Origin: Auricularia sp. M13
Lineage: Eukaryota > Basidiomycota > Agaricomycetes > Auriculariales > Auriculariaceae
DNA length: 64,000 bases
Assembly: GCA_037042915.1 (NCBI GenBank)
Contig: CM073193.1
Coordinates: 5,022,001 to 5,086,000 of the forward strand
Reading direction: 5' to 3'
A program made the position numbers and the translations under genes. Each line of letters starts with the position of its first letter. Within the stretch, counting starts at the first letter, position 1. Shown here one piece after another: positions 44,734-58,536 of the stretch. A model generated the notes under the pieces. It saw only the letters and a program-made list of their open reading frames with translations. It was not told where the DNA came from and made no database searches.

Positions 44734-47700
44734 CTACGCAGTCTCGACGATGGCCCCAATCATGTCCGACACGATCTCCATCGACCGCAGCCCGCTCGAG
44801 CGCGTGAACGGCCGCGAATCGAGGATGCCCTGCATGCCCAGCTCCTCCAGCGACGACCGCAGCGACGTCCGCGACTCGCTGATGGCCTCCAACGTCGCCA
44901 TCGACGCGCTGGCTGGGCCGCCGCCGATCGTCGCCGCCTCGTCGATGGTCAGCTTGATCAGGTTCGCCGCCACCTGCACCAGCACCGGGTCGACCGTCTC
45001 GCTGAACAGGTCGTGTACCGACTCCGGGAACGTCTCGAGCCTGAGCGATAAAGGAGGTCAGTAGATCGAATAGGATACATGAAGCACACCACTCACCGAT
45101 GTGCACAAGCCATCATCGCGTACTCGGGCCACGACTTGCCAACTTCGCCGACGAACCGTATCATGTTCGCGCGCTCGGGCGGCGACGGCGGTCCAGTCTG
45201 CTCCATCATAGCGATGAGGCTCACGATCAGCAGCGCGGGCGCAGCATGCTCCAGCGTCCCGAACACCTCCGCCGGGAGCCTGACCATCTCCAGGTTGCGG
45301 TCGCGTATGCCCTGCTGCTGGCGCTCCGCCGGCATCCACTGCTCGGGCGAAAGTTGCGCGTCGCGATACAGATCGGCAACGGGGTCCCGCGCTTGGGTCG
45401 CCCAGGGGAACAGCGCGATGAAGTAGCCCATGGCGTCGGGGTCGAGCGTCCCCCGTTCGTCCGCGGTCGGCGAACTCAACGCCGTGGCGCGCAGCAGCGT
45501 GCGCAGCGTGCTCATCGCGACGTCGCGCATCGACGCCACGCGCACGCCGCGGTAGATGAGCGCCGTCAGCGAGAACGTGAAGCTCAGCTCGAAGTTGAGC
45601 CCTTCCGACGTCTCGAACGCGCGCATCGTACTGGCGAACGGTTCGCGAATGTCCAGCAGATAATCCACAACGCCGCCCGCTTCGGAAAACCACTCGTGCG
45701 ACTGCATGGTGAGAATGATGGCCTCCAGCAACCGCAGGCTCTCTTTGTAGATGACGGCATTCGGCGAGTGCAGAAGGACCACGGGGAGCCAGAACATTTG
45801 GGAAAGGTATCGCGATGTCGCTGACAGCGACGGGACGATGTTCGTGAGACAGCGGAGCATCGAGACGATGTAGGGCGCCTCGACCTCGTCCGCGAGTTGC
45901 AACGCTTTGCGGAATGCGACCAGTATTTGGTAGAGCAAGTCGTCATCGACATCAGATCGAGCCAACACCCCGAGAACTGTGAAGGCGCGCCCTTGAATGT
46001 ACGGTGATATCTGGAACGCCGTGGACACGACCAAGCTCATCCACCGTGCTCGCCAAATGTTCTCTAGAACTACTGAAAAGTCAGATAGGAACATAGATGA
46101 GCCAAGACGACACTACCTTCTGACGGTGCAGCGACTGCGAGGACCTTGACCAGGAACCGAGTGATGTTCTCCAGCGCATCGACGGCCTCGACATCATTGA
46201 ACGTCTCCGCCAACGAGAATTCCCCGTTTTGCTCGCCGCGCGTCAGGCCGAACCATTTGAGCGTTTCCGGCTCTGTTGCAGTCTCCAGCAATTCTCGTAA
46301 AGCCTCGGCGGAAGCGGCATGCTCCTGCCGCGACGCATAAAGCGATTGAATCAGATTGAGGACCAGGCCATGGACAGATGTGCGCGTCAGGACCGTTCCA
46401 ACGGACGCGAGGATGGTGACGAGGTGTGCAGTCTCGGGCACGAATAGTTGCGTCTGGATCGGATGTCTCGTGTTGTACGAGATGACGAGGGCAAGGCGCG
46501 TCAACGCCGCGATCTCTCCCCATGCTGGGTTGTCGACCAAATTCCGGGTTTGCGTGTTGGATGTCTTGGAGAATGCCTGCAGCAGATTGAGCTAAATCTA
46601 AGCAGGAATTCTCCTATGGACGGTTTACCTTGCGCAATCGCGTGATGATCTTGCCGCGGACGTTCACAGAAGATAGCGAGACCAGGGTGTCAGCGACAAG
46701 CTCACACCGGACGCTACCTATCCCGCCATCTACAGCTGCACGAATGAGTTCGTCGAGGGCGATGCCGATCAGAGCAGCGTCTAGCCTGCTGATTTCGCTC
46801 CAGATATGTCGTTGCGCCAGAGGATAGACCTATAAAAACGGTTGGCCCTCTGGTTACAGAACGACGAGAAAGACGCACCTCTTGGTCCTTGACCGTTAGG
46901 TCAATCAGGAAACGGATACAATCTCGAAGTTTCGAGCCCGCAGATTCGAACAGAGGTTCTCGCGGATTGACGAACTGGTTGAGGTTGCGCAGCCAGGGTG
47001 CGACGAATTGCATGGAGACGGTCTTTTGGCCGGTGGTGAGCTTGTCGAACGCGATGCAGAACTCGAAGAGGAAATCCAACGTTAGTTGGGGACGAAGCGT
47101 GCCAGAATTTCGCTGAATGGAATGGAGACCGCCGACGCGTTTGCGGGAACGAATCCGCCTATGAGGTCCTGTTCAGAATGAGCTTCATCAACGCCACTCC
47201 ACTCGCCTCTGGATGGGAGAACCGAGGGTCCATCATAATCCAGGTACGTGCACAATGAACAGAGCAAATCATGGGCGGCACTACGCAGGCTTTCGTCTTC
47301 ATGACAAAGGTGCAGCAGTCCGACGTTCGTAAGAGTCGCGGAAAGTACGACGTTGCGTGAGCTGCGGTCAATTGACATTGTCTCTTGACTCTTTTGACGA
47401 GTTTTGGCTGAGCGGATGGCCTACAAGCCGCGTCAGCGCATATGGGAGACAGAGGAAGTTGATCACCTTGATGATAACATCCTTTGACGAGGACGCAAAT
47501 ATGAGTGTTCCGCCCTGTCGCTGGCGACGAATCGTGAACTCTGGAGCCTTTTCTCCCGCGTACTGTGTCACATCCCCCACATCGCTGAAGGGGATTATTT
47601 CCGTCGTTTTGCATTGAATACCCGGGAATATCTGCGTAGCTCTTGTCTGTACTGATCTTAGTATCACACGCTAAAGCCTGACAGGTGTGAGTTACTGACC

Positions 47701-50700
47701 GAAGTCACGCGAATATGCGTTGTGCCGAGCTGAAATGTGACGGCGACGCGCGCACCACCTCGGAGCACCTGGGTCACATCTGTGAACGTCTCTTTCTGTT
47801 CACGGTCGAGACTCGCTACTGGAAGTCAGCCGGAGGAATAGATTGTTTGCAGAGGACGCACCGCAGGAAGTCATGGCCGAAAGACTCGATGCGGGCAAGA
47901 TGTCGGCTAAGTCTTGCAGACTGGACACCGCAACGATATACTTGCCGAATGGAACGCCTTGTAACTCGATAAGACTATTGTAGGAACTTTGCGACACGTG
48001 ACTCACTTGCAAGTGCATGCAGGACTTTACGGAAGTAGCTCTGCGCTGCCACGTTGGAGTTGACAATGTACGCGGTTTGGAACTGAAGCGCCAGGTCGGA
48101 CGGAATGAGCTCGACGATGTACTTTATCCAGGGTAGTGGGATTTCCGAGGCGGACAAGAACGCCGTACAGTCGATAATGACTTCGAACGGCTGGTAGCGC
48201 GCGTTGCTGTCCAACAAGGTCTACGCAAGCAGACGGTGAGTCCAAGGGTTGCGACATAACAAAGCCTTCTTTCTTACCCGGAAGATCTGGAGCAATACCA
48301 ATTCCAAATCGGTCGTCTCAACGTTCACCCTGGAGAGCGCAAGGACAAAGACAAGATTCCGGTCCTATCGCGCCGCTTGAGTGACGACGTTATGAGGTGA
48401 CGGGACACATACCGGGTTCGTTGGAGTCTCGAAAAATATGTTACGGACCGAGTCAAGCAGTCGGTGCTGATTGCGATTCATGAAGTCGACGAATTTCGGA
48501 TGCCGCACAGAATCAAGCGGAATGAGCTGAGGGCGCTCGATGGGTTGGCCGAGTTCCACGAGGGCAGCACAGAGTAGGTCCCATGTTCTCTTGCCGTTGA
48601 TGTTCGCCGCGTCGTTTGAAGCGTAGCTGAGCAGCTCTTTGCCGACTTTGTCCGCGTGCAACTGGAAGAAGCGCTGGAGCACGATGGCGTCCGTTTCGTC
48701 GAAGAACGCCCCGAGATCCCTGTTCCCTATCGTAGGCTCCCCTTCGACGGCACCCTTCTGCATAATATGAGCGCAAGCCAAGTCAGCGTGAAACGTATAC
48801 ATACGACAACCGACTCCTGAAAGGCCTGTACTTTGCGAACATTCTCGTTCAGGAAGCTGTTCAACGCGACGAGATACATCTCCTTTCCGAACAAGACGTT
48901 GTTGGCCAGGTTCTGGATGATCTTGGTCATCAGGAGTAAGCCACGCCTAATCTGCGTGTTGTCCTTTGGGATGTCGATGTCGACGGTTTCGGGCGAGACG
49001 ATAGCCGGGCAAATGAACCTAGATAACGTCAGGTTATAACGCTAGAACGTCCACCTGACGCACCGAAGGAACAGGAATGCCCCAAGTGCCGTTTGTCTGC
49101 TTGCTGGCCAAACCTCGCCACTACGCTCATGAGGACCTCCTAGACAGTTCATGCAGGCGACTTACACGGCGTCGGCGATGTGCTTGCAGACATCCATCAT
49201 AATGCTACAAGTTCGGTCAGTCCGAGACATATGGACAACAGTGTAAGTACGCACGAAGGCATGGAGGGCGCGGAGTCGCAGATCACATCCAATAACGCCT
49301 GCGCGATGAGCTTCAGGTTGGCCATGTTCTGCTCCGTATCGGTCTCGTTCTGCGTCTTCATCGGGTCGATCTCGAAGCTCTGGTCGGCCGGCATAGCCTT
49401 GAGCTGGTTGACGATGGGCTCGATGATCTTGCGGAGATAATTGTAGCCTTGCATTTTCGCAAACGCTCCCAGCAAGCGAGTGCACACGGTATTGCTGCGG
49501 AACAGCTCCTTGTCGCTTTCTGTAGCGGATTTCAGAGCCATCGTCGAGTAAGACCGGGTCGCGTACCAGTACGCGCGACCTCACGGTCTATCGCAGCCTT
49601 CATGAGTCGCAGCAAACTGTCGTGTGTGTCGAAGACGTTCAATAAGACCGGGATGACGATCTCGACCTCGTTCGCAGGGCAGATCTCGCAGACAGCCAGC
49701 GCAAGCATGTCGGATTCTCGCAACATCTACCAAATGAATAATGAGCTACGAATTCCGAAGTTGGATAGATCCATACCTCGCAGAGTTGATTGCGCTGGTG
49801 GTGCTGGCGGCGCCGCAACCGTCTCGAGCTTGGGCCCCGAAGACAGCGCTCGGGAGAACACCTGACAGAACAGTATGCGCAACCTGATGTCGTCCGCGAA
49901 GCCCAGCTGAAGGCAGTGTTTCGTGCCTGCGTCCGGGTTTGCTTGGAGCATATTCACGACGCCGGTCACGACGAGTTCGCGAATCAATGGCTCGTCCCTG
50001 CCAGTCCGCATACTCGACGTAAATGACTCTGCCAGGTCATCGTCGCTCTTCTAAGGAGACGAATCAGCGGGAAATGGTAAGAAAAAGAAAAGCCGCGCAC
50101 GATCGAGCCCGTGTTGCGAACGCCAGCCATGGCCTCCATGTCGCCCAAGTAGCGGAAAAATAGACGCGAGAGTAAGTTCGCTGTGTCCGACGATGTCGCG
50201 TTCTCCGGCGGCTCGAGACGCATCTTATCCAACAGCCGCACCGCGGTAGCGAGGCATGCCGTGTCGCATTCCGTCTGCAGGCGCGTATGCGACGGGTCGA
50301 TGGTGCGCAACTTCATGAACTCAGTCAACGAAAGGAATCGACAAATGTGAAAGCTCGTCACTTACAGTCTGCGAGTCCTTGACCCATTCAAACAGCTTTT
50401 CCACGAGCGCGTTCCGGAGCGTGCCTCCTTGCGAATCGTCAGTAATGGCGCTTGGCGATCAAGGCGTCGCAGAGGTGGCAGAACTTCATCTTGACACGAT
50501 AGCCTGCGCGGCTCACGTCGCTGCGGTGAACGAAACGCGCCAGCACCAGGAGCATGCGGATATGTCCACGTTCAGCTTCGACATTTCAGGCGGGGCCTCG
50601 ATGCGGTCCAGCATGAGCCTCAACACGGACATAGACTGTAGCCGAGTGAGCGCTACTGTCGCAGGTATGCAAAGCCGCGCATACCTGCTCAAAGAGGAGA

Positions 50701-53700
50701 GGTACGCCCTCCTCCGGTCGATCCATATCGTATCCACGTGCGATGGCACTGTGTCAAGCCGTCAGCAAGAGCTCGAAGAGGAAGCACAAATATACTGACT
50801 AGTCCATTTTGCTGCAGCAAAGTAGGGAACAACCGAGGTGCATCTCAACGCCCAGCGCATCCTTGGCCGTCTCGCGAATCATGACGTTCTCGTCGTCGAG
50901 CATATCCATGAGGTCCATAATGAATTTCTTCGCCGCCGCCAACGGCTGTTGAGGGATAGCCGCGATGGACTCCAGATGCGGCGGCATGTACCTCGCCAGG
51001 CTGCGAATCTCGGTGTTCTCGCCCTCCGCGGGCACACAGCACCCCGCAATGCCGACGAGCGCGAATGTCAGATTCTGCCACGCGGCGCGCGTCGCGGGGT
51101 CGACGTCCGCGGCGTTTGTCGCGCGCGTCGAGCTCCGCCCAGCGCCCGTAGCAGAACTGGAAGAGCGCGAGGTTCATCGACGTCGGCGGCGAGAGCACGC
51201 GCAGGATGTGCCGCAGCCGCTTCTGGTACGCCGCGCGGCCGATGAGGTGGTACCGCTCCGCGCCGATCTGCTCGTACACCGCCCAGCGCTTCGCCTGCTC
51301 CTCGGGCGCGAGGAACTCCGGCCGCGGCGCCCGCTCGTGCCGCTCCGCGCGCGCGAGGAGCTGCAGCGCGCGCGCGGCGCGCAGCGAGATGTCCGTGCCC
51401 GGCGACAGCATCGTGACCACCAGCGCGAACTCCGCAGCGAGAAAGCCAGGGAGGCGGTCGGGGAATACTTCCAGGGCGCATCCTCGTTCTCGGGCTAGCG
51501 CCGCATGAGCCAAACGCTCAGCAGGCCAAGGCAAATGTGAACTCACGATGTCCTCGTCCGCGTAGCCGCAGAGCACCATGTTGATATTGGGCATCAGCAT
51601 GCGTTGCGCTGTGGTGTCATGCGCGGCTGCATGAGCAAATGCGTGGCCATCGCGACGAGGAGTTCCTGCCTGTGAAGTGCGTCAGAAGGCGCAGGCCGCA
51701 AATACGCGACCGTACGCACATGCTGTTTTGGTGCCATATCTGCGCGATGCCGTACAGCGGCGAGTCTTCAGGGACGATACCGGTGAGCAGGAACACGCTC
51801 GACGCCGTGCGCGAAATGGACAGCTGGACCTCGGGCGTGTTCTGATTGCGCTGAACTCGGTGCCGACGACGCCGTGGCCCCAGCTGTCCTCTGACATATC
51901 GTGGAAGAGGAACTTCACATCGGTTCGCCAACGCATGCGCGGCGAGGATGAACAGGTCGCGCTCGAGGACGAGTCGTCCATGTAATATTTCTTGCCGTTG
52001 GGCCGGTTCGACGCGCGGATGGGCTGCCCGGTCTCCTTGTTGATCTCGTGTCGCTTGCAGCTGGCCATGAAGATCTGCCGGATGCGCACCGAGCATGCGT
52101 ACAGCGGTTCGATGGAAGGTTGTGCGGATAGCGGCGTGCGTCCAATACGAGGGTCAAGCACGCCTTGACGACGACCGTCTTCACCGTGTCCGAGCGCAGA
52201 GCGTTTAACGAAGGCAGGAAGACTTGCTCTACCGCTGTTTGAGGGTCCCACCTGTAGATGCTAACCAGGACGTCTGGAGTAGAGTCCAACATCTAGAAGA
52301 TGCTCGACAGTGTCGTAGTAAGGGCGCAATGGCGGAGGAGGGTTCATCAAGCGAGTCTTTGGGACTTGGTTAGCCTCCAACGATACGACAAACAATGACC
52401 GTACATGTAATTCCTGCGCGAGATCTGGGGCTATAGAGCGTATGGGTGCATCCAAAGACGGCGGAACGATGGTGGCGACTTTGCAAAGCTTGACATAGCA
52501 GGCCATGGACAGCTCTGCTGTTTTGTTCGCCGACCCCAACGTCTTGTGGATGTCTGTCCATGCTGCAAGCTGAAGCCCGTGTCGCTGAACATGGGCTGTA
52601 CGCGTGATACGAATTTGCGCACCCGCCCAGGCTTTGTCTTCGACTTCGATTTGGCCGTCGAAGAACCGCCGCCGATACCGCCTGCGAAAGATGCCTCGAG
52701 CTGCCTTAGCCGGTCAGGGCTTGTGGAAAGCAGAAGCGTCATCGTGGGCCAGAACGCGACCGGCGCTCGGCGTCGACCAATTGCTGCATCGCGTCGTAAA
52801 CACGCTCCGCGGCGCCTTCAAGCTTGCGCGGGTTGACGGAAGTCGATGTACTCGTAGGGAAAGACGTCGATCCAATTCCCATAGCTTGCCGCAGTGCTTG
52901 AGAGACGCCGACTTGAGCATCGGGGCGCATGTTGACCAGAAGCGACGATATTTCTACAAACTTTGTTAGCACATGAGTCAAAAGATTAAGAATCAGTGAT
53001 TTACCTTGCAGGATGGACACGAGCCTGGTGCGATCAATGGCCGAGTGCGCCATGAGCCACATATCTGTCAAGTCGGCGCCGTCCTCGGTCGTGCCTCGCG
53101 AGGTGCGAAATGCTTGCTTATGCGCGTGGTGGTGACGGTCTTCCAGTTGGAGGCGGAGACGTGGAAGATGATGCGGCCGACATACTCGGGAGGATGAGGC
53201 GACGAGCGAGTTGTCGGACGAGGACAGGGTCGGTGGTGTGGGCTCAATGTTGACGCGCGGTGGGCCGCCTCGTCGTCGGGGTTGGACCCGTTTTGTGCGG
53301 TTGTCGTAGGCGGCCATGAGGTCGTCGGTTGCCATGATCTCGCCCGTGACGGCGAGACGGGCTCAAGGTCTCGAAGCTGTGGAAGCTCGTGTCGTTGGTC
53401 ATGTGCAGATACTCGGGCGGGCGCTCGACGCGTGGCGAGTCTGGCGAACGTAGAGTCGCGACGCTGATGATGTACGCGGCCGTCTCGTCCTGATGGGCGG
53501 CGGTCGGCCCAGTCTGCCTGCTCCTGGTGCGGGACCTCGGACGGGTGCAGCGAGCGCTTAGGCAGGCTTCTGCTCGCGCTCCAGGTCCCACCGACGCTCA
53601 GCGCCTTGGAGAGGACCTGATAATGTACAGCTGCGACTTCAGGACGTCCTTGCGCCATTTTCGGAGGTCGTGCGTTTGCTGTGACGGGCCAAGTTAGTGC

Positions 53701-54169
53701 CGCGCGTATCAGACAGCGCTGGCGACGGACTTTGATAAAGCTTCTCCAGCAGCTCGAGCAGCAGCCACGGATCTGGCCCATGCGCGGCGGGTCATGTAGA
53801 CGAGCGTCGACGGTCGTTTCGCGCCAGCTCGTCGGACTCGGAGCTCGTGCAGGCTCCGCGCCCGAGTAACACGGCAGCTGCGACGGCGCGTGAGTATTAG
53901 CAAATAAAACAGCAAGGAATAAGGCGCTGGACGCACCCTGTCCTTTATGCGCTTGAAGAACGAGTTCATGAGCTTGTCCTGCCAGTTCGCGTTCGCCATG
54001 GGCGTCGTGGAACGAGCTGGACGCATTGGGCAGCAGCGCCGAGTCGGCCACCGAGAGCTCGGCTCGTGGACTCGGTCGCCTTGTGGGCCTTGCCGTTGGA
54101 CGTCGACGCGGGCGAAATAGTGCGGGCCGACGTCCTGCGCGCAGGGAACGGCTTGTGTAGCGATGGCAT
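44734..54169 (-). CDS. Neurofibromin/Ira-type RasGAP
   Basis: A giant Ras GTPase-activating protein that turns off Ras, read from ATG 54169 (MPSLHKPFPARRTSARTISP) to 44734 (SMEIVSDMIGAIVETA). Key blocks in order: N-terminal SSLLVNMRPDAQVGVSQAL; the RasGAP domain near 49540-48730 with the arginine-finger region LFRSNTVCTRLLGAFAK, then SFEIDPMKTQ, NMANLKLIAQALLDVICDSA, FICPAIVSPETVDIDIPKDN and KIIQNLANNVLFGKE; the Sec14/CRAL-TRIO-like module near 48220-47980 (YQPFEVIIDCTAFLSASEIP, FQTAYIVNSNVAAQSYFRKV) and the adjoining PH-like part; then neurofibromin C-terminal helical repeats (FVAPWLRNLNQFV; IWSEISRLDAALIGIALDEL; GSVRCELVADTLVSLSS). More than 20 short introns. Frame slips without introns occur near 51110, 52760 and 52830 and in the N-terminal part near 53100-53800. 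In so conserved a gene these are more likely sequence errors than decay. N-terminal exon borders are uncertain. Confidence 0.9.
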
Positions 54170-55033
54170 GCCGTCGCTGGCACGCGCTATTATATGGGAA
54201 TTTGAGGTAGACGGCGCCCGGGGCGTTCGCGGCTGGCGGTTGCTAGGAGCCTGTGCCAGTGGGCCGCAGACGAAATGAACTCCCAGACTTGGAGAAAGCC
54301 TTGGGAAATGTCAGGTTATCCTCGACTTTGATCTGCCTCGCTCGCCTAAGACAAGACTCCGTATGTCCTTCCAAAATACTCAGCCTTTGTCGCTCTACTA
54401 TGTCTCGTCACCGGCGCTCTCCACCTTGTTTCAGTCCAGAGCCCGTGTCAGGCAACCTTTTTCCTCCTGATCACCCGGCTATTCACTATGCTTGTACGTT
54501 TAACGGCGTCTTCTCTCTCTTCCCTGCTTACGTGCAAAAAGGCTCTCGTCGCTCTGTGTTTCGCATGCTTTTCCAGCAGAACTGCTCGCCTCGATCCGTC
54601 TTGGCCTCCGAAGCCCCAGTCACTGGCAGCGGAATCGCCCTGAAACGGTTCTCCACCTGCTGCGGCACCGTAGGCTTGTTCCTATTGAGACTCGATCGAA
54701 TGCATTGTCCGTCGTCAATTCTAAATTCATTCAATTGTGCTCCAAGAAGCGCCGGGACAACACTATTCCCTAGCGACCGACGCATTTGAGTGCTTTGTTG
54801 GCAGCCTATCTGAATCTCAGGTACCTCTGACAGTACAGGAATGCATATTATGACTTCATAGACGCACCTGCTTGGCATTCATCGCAGTGCTCATTGCTCA
54901 GGGTACTGTTCATGGGGCCCGGACTCAGCTAGCTGACATCACATAAGTAGCACAACGACTCAGATGGATGCAGCACCTCACGCCCTATATATTACACAAC
55001 AGCCTACCGCAATTACATTGCACCAACATCCAC
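54170..55033. other. Intergenic 0.86 kb, no supported gene
   Basis: Contains the RasGAP promoter and the 3' flank of the beta-propeller gene. A plus-strand frame at 54253-54789 has no domain and overlaps the presumed promoter, so it is not called. Confidence 0.4.
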
Positions 55034-56742
55034 TCAGCCCGTGAAGAAGCCGTTGACGCCCTGGACGTTGGCCGGCGACAGCGGCACACCAGCCTGCGCA
55101 GCGGCAGCAGCCAAGTCGAAGCTCTGCTTGGGCTGGACGTTCCCGGGCGCGACAAGACTAAGCACCTCCATAGTCATCGTCGTCGGGCTAATAAGGAAGA
55201 TCGTGTCCTTGCCGTCGATGAGGTTGACCTCCTGGTCGATCGCACCCGCCGGCAGCGGGTGCTGCGCGACGACCTGCGCCTGCAGCGTCGCGGGGTCGAT
55301 CTGCACCTCGGTGAGCTCGCCGACGTTGAGGTCGCGATGTAGTAGTTGCGGCGTCGCGTCGCTGAACTCGACCACGCCGGGTGGCTCGCCCGCCGATCTG
55401 CGTCAGCGCAGACCGCGCGCTGAGGCTCTGCCCCTGCGCGCCCGGCGTGCCGGCGGCGAAGTTGAAGATCGAGAACCCGCCGGCGGCGAGGTCCGTGTTC
55501 AGGATCGCGTCGGCGCCACGGACGAAGGTGAGCGACAGGAGGCTCGCGCCGCCTTGCGGCACATTCTTCGTGAACTGCTGGAGAGCTTGACCGTCGGCGT
55601 TGACCTCCCGATGAACCCAGGGCCCGCCGCGGAGCCCTTGACGGACGCAAAGAGCCGCTTGCGTCGTCGGCGAAGACGATTTGCGATGGCGTGTTGTCCT
55701 CTTTAGAGCTAAATGCTAAAATCAGTCTCAGAGTAGTATGAAGTGTTGGGACGCAGCGCGCACGTGGTATGGTGAGATTCAGACCGAGCGAGCGGACGCG
55801 CTGTTGGCGATGGGCACGAGTCCGCGGCGAAGGTCGACTTGTAGCAACCACGCCGTTGTTCTGTCCGCTGTGCACAACATACGTTAGTCACTGCAGCGGC
55901 CAACATACCTTGCACATAGCTTACTCCATTGAGAATGCAGATATCGTGTGAGAGCTAGTCGACGTGGACGAGACGGGAAGTTTCCATCGTAGAGACGCAT
56001 GGCTGATCATGTGAATGAGCGCGGGGTTCTCAAAGTCGATCTGGTAGAGCGTTGCCGTGTCCGAGCTCGGCGTTGACAACGACGAGCTGTCCCCGACGAC
56101 CTTCACAGACGCCTGCGAGGCCAGCCCGTTGGGCGCGTTGATGTCGGGGCCGATGTGCGCGCCTCGCCCGCCGGTGGAAACGCACCGCTGAAGGTCTGTA
56201 ATAAGGAGACTTCAGTCGGACCTGCACTCTTGCTGCTCAGAGGCAAGTCAAGCAATTGCAACCATGATGCCGTTATCATCCACGTTGCTGAGAAGACGAC
56301 ACTTGAACCGGGGTCGTTCGATTGCCCTGCACATTCGTATATTCTGTAGCCTGCGCCTGTTCTCGTGGAGTTTGGGGAGGTAAAGGCTCACAGAAGACCG
56401 CGGATGTAAGCCGCTCCATCATGAGGCCGGGTCCGGCTGAGATGAGCCTCCGGGTGAGACTCTCCGGCGGCATGCGAATGAGGATTGAGCGTCGGCCATG
56501 TTGGATCGCACCGCTTACCGAGTCCCCAGCGCAGAGAGAATGGAGTTGAGGTCAGTCCAGAGAGTGCAGAGCTGGCGGACGTTGCGGCGGAATGGCGCCG
56601 CTGAGCCCGCGGGAGCGGCGGGGGCGACCTGACCAGCGCCAGCGGACATCAAGGCGTAATGATGTCGGGCGAGGTGGAGACTGGGACCGCCCACGACAGT
56701 GGCTCCCTTCACCGCAGCTAATGTCAGAACGAACTTGGACAT
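55034..56742 (-). CDS. Secreted beta-propeller-like protein (lactonase-fold type), frame interrupted
   Basis: The ATG at 56742 gives MSKFVLTLAAVKGATVVGG, a plausible signal peptide. Downstream segments fit a fungal secreted family whose fold resembles lactonase/3-carboxymuconate cyclase propellers: GLASQASVKVVG, LVVVNA, SDTATLYQIDFENPALI near 56040-56110, LGLNLTIP and PSQIVFADDAS near 55680-55790, LLSLTFVRGADAILNTDLAA, GGFSIFNFAAGTPGAQGQSL near 55440-55550, then VVEFSDATPQLLHRDLNVGE, IDQEVNLIDGKDTIFLISPT and a C-terminus QGVNGFFTG at 55034. Each matched block is clean, but consecutive blocks lie in different frames in at least three places not explained by introns. It is either a decaying gene or one hit by indel errors. 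The catalytic function is unknown; extracellular location is inferred. Confidence 0.55.
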
Positions 56743-58536
56743 GGCACTCTAATCAATTGTTAGAACGAATGAATAGAACTGAAGCGTCAAGTCCCCCAGG
56801 GACGAGAGAAGACAAAGACAAAGACTGGGGGAGGGACGGAGAGGGTTAGGGCAGCTGGGCAACGACTGAAACGTGGGAGACGGCAAGCGCATTTTATACT
56901 GTTTACCCAATGCGCTGTAGCTCGAAAAGCGGTAGTCTCCTTGACTGTGCAGTCAGCCAGCCAGCTGCCAGCCGGACTGGAGATCCGCCCATCGGAACCG
57001 TCGCCAAACTGTTGCCACCCGGACTTTGACGGAGCCAGTCGACTGGATGCACGGTCTGTTCGCCTGGGACAGCACTTCTTGCCTTTGCCAGCGGCGATTG
57101 AGTAGAAAAGACGCACTTTGCAGAATCAGAAATCCATCACAATTGTTGCCGCGAAGCTTCCTTAGAATAAAGGCTCAGGATGATGGATCCTGGCGGAGAC
57201 GACTTGAGAGGGAATCCGTCGTCGATAAGAACCTCGAATTTAGCACTGAGCAGTTGCGGCGTCTCTACCACAACTGAACGACACCCGTTACAGCCCTGGA
57301 ATCGCAGCCGCCTAGAGTGAGACGACAACCTGCTGCCAGCGTCAATGCTGACCAACGATCGAATCTCCGTGGTTTCGTACATAGCGGCGCAGCAAAGTCT
57401 TGGCATCAGTATTTTGACAGCCGCATCGCAAGCGCCAGAGGGCTGCGCTGTTATTTTGTCCCGGTTCCGGAAACTGAAACGCACTCACCCACTGCAAATA
57501 AATGTCTCATTATTCGGGTGTACCAGAGACGTGAGTGGCATAGTTCATCGTTGACTGAGTGCGGGAATGGTTTCATTCCGTCCCGTGGCTCATTGCGACT
57601 CAAAATGTCCTTATCCGTAGTCAACTGGACTTTGCCTCCTCTTGCGCTTGCACGATCAGATCTACAGCGCGCACGATCGCAAAGGCTGCGAGTTATAAAT
57701 AGTCGAGGGGAACGTGGCGATGGCTCTTTGCAACAGTCTGCATGTCCCTGCTGAGCTCCTTTGACTCGCCGTGTAGATCCCGCGATCCTGTCGTTGAATC
57801 TTTATTAGCGGGATATGCGTACAGTTGCTACGCCATAGTCTAAACACCGCACTGGTTGTCATCTCGTAGTAAAGAGCAATTGCCATCAGGGATGAGGAGA
57901 ATCGATACAGTACTCATTGCACCACAAACGTTCACCGCGCCGACGTTCTCCTCGCCTTCTCACCCGTCAGGGCGTTGAACCATGCTCCGCGGCAGCTCAG
58001 TATGACAACTGTACATTCGCGTATGGCAAACCTGGAGCCCCTGGAAATGGAGAGCTCATATTATAGTTTACCTTGCAGTGCCGGAGACCGGACATGCTTG
58101 CTGCGGCCACTCTCCACAGGATGTCACGACCAAGTTTGAAGAATTGAGCATTGCATGTTGCAAAAGATGATATGTATGCGGGTTACTGAAGAAATAAGCC
58201 ATTTATTCATCAACGAGGATACAGGCAGAGCGCGCGAGAGAATGTTGGGACGCTAGGGTGACCGCAATCCTCCACCCGGTCCAGGAGGCACGGCCAAAGA
58301 GGCGGACCGTTTGTTCTGAGGCTTGAGCCCGAGATATATGCCGCCCGACAGTGAAGTCGAGCGACATGGCAAGCTGGCAAAGCCTGGGATATCATCTGTT
58401 GGGGGTGCCTGAAAGTCCGACGCGGGGTATTTATGCGTTGCGGGGTAGTTTAGGGCCGGTCGTTCCGGCTGGTTGGCGCTGGCCGGCACACGCATCATCG
58501 GCGCGTTCAACGCTTGCCCTTGGACGTGACTGCGCA
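56743..58536. other. Intergenic 1.8 kb, no supported gene
   Basis: Divergent region between the propeller gene (minus) and the amidohydrolase (plus). Several frames of 60-145 codons exist but none carries a motif, and the largest (58253-58690, minus) overlaps the amidohydrolase start. No repeats or RNA genes recognised. Confidence 0.4.

Noticed and set aside
54253-54789. 178-codon plus-strand open frame
   Set aside because: It occupies the presumed RasGAP promoter region and shows no domain or codon pattern that would support a gene.
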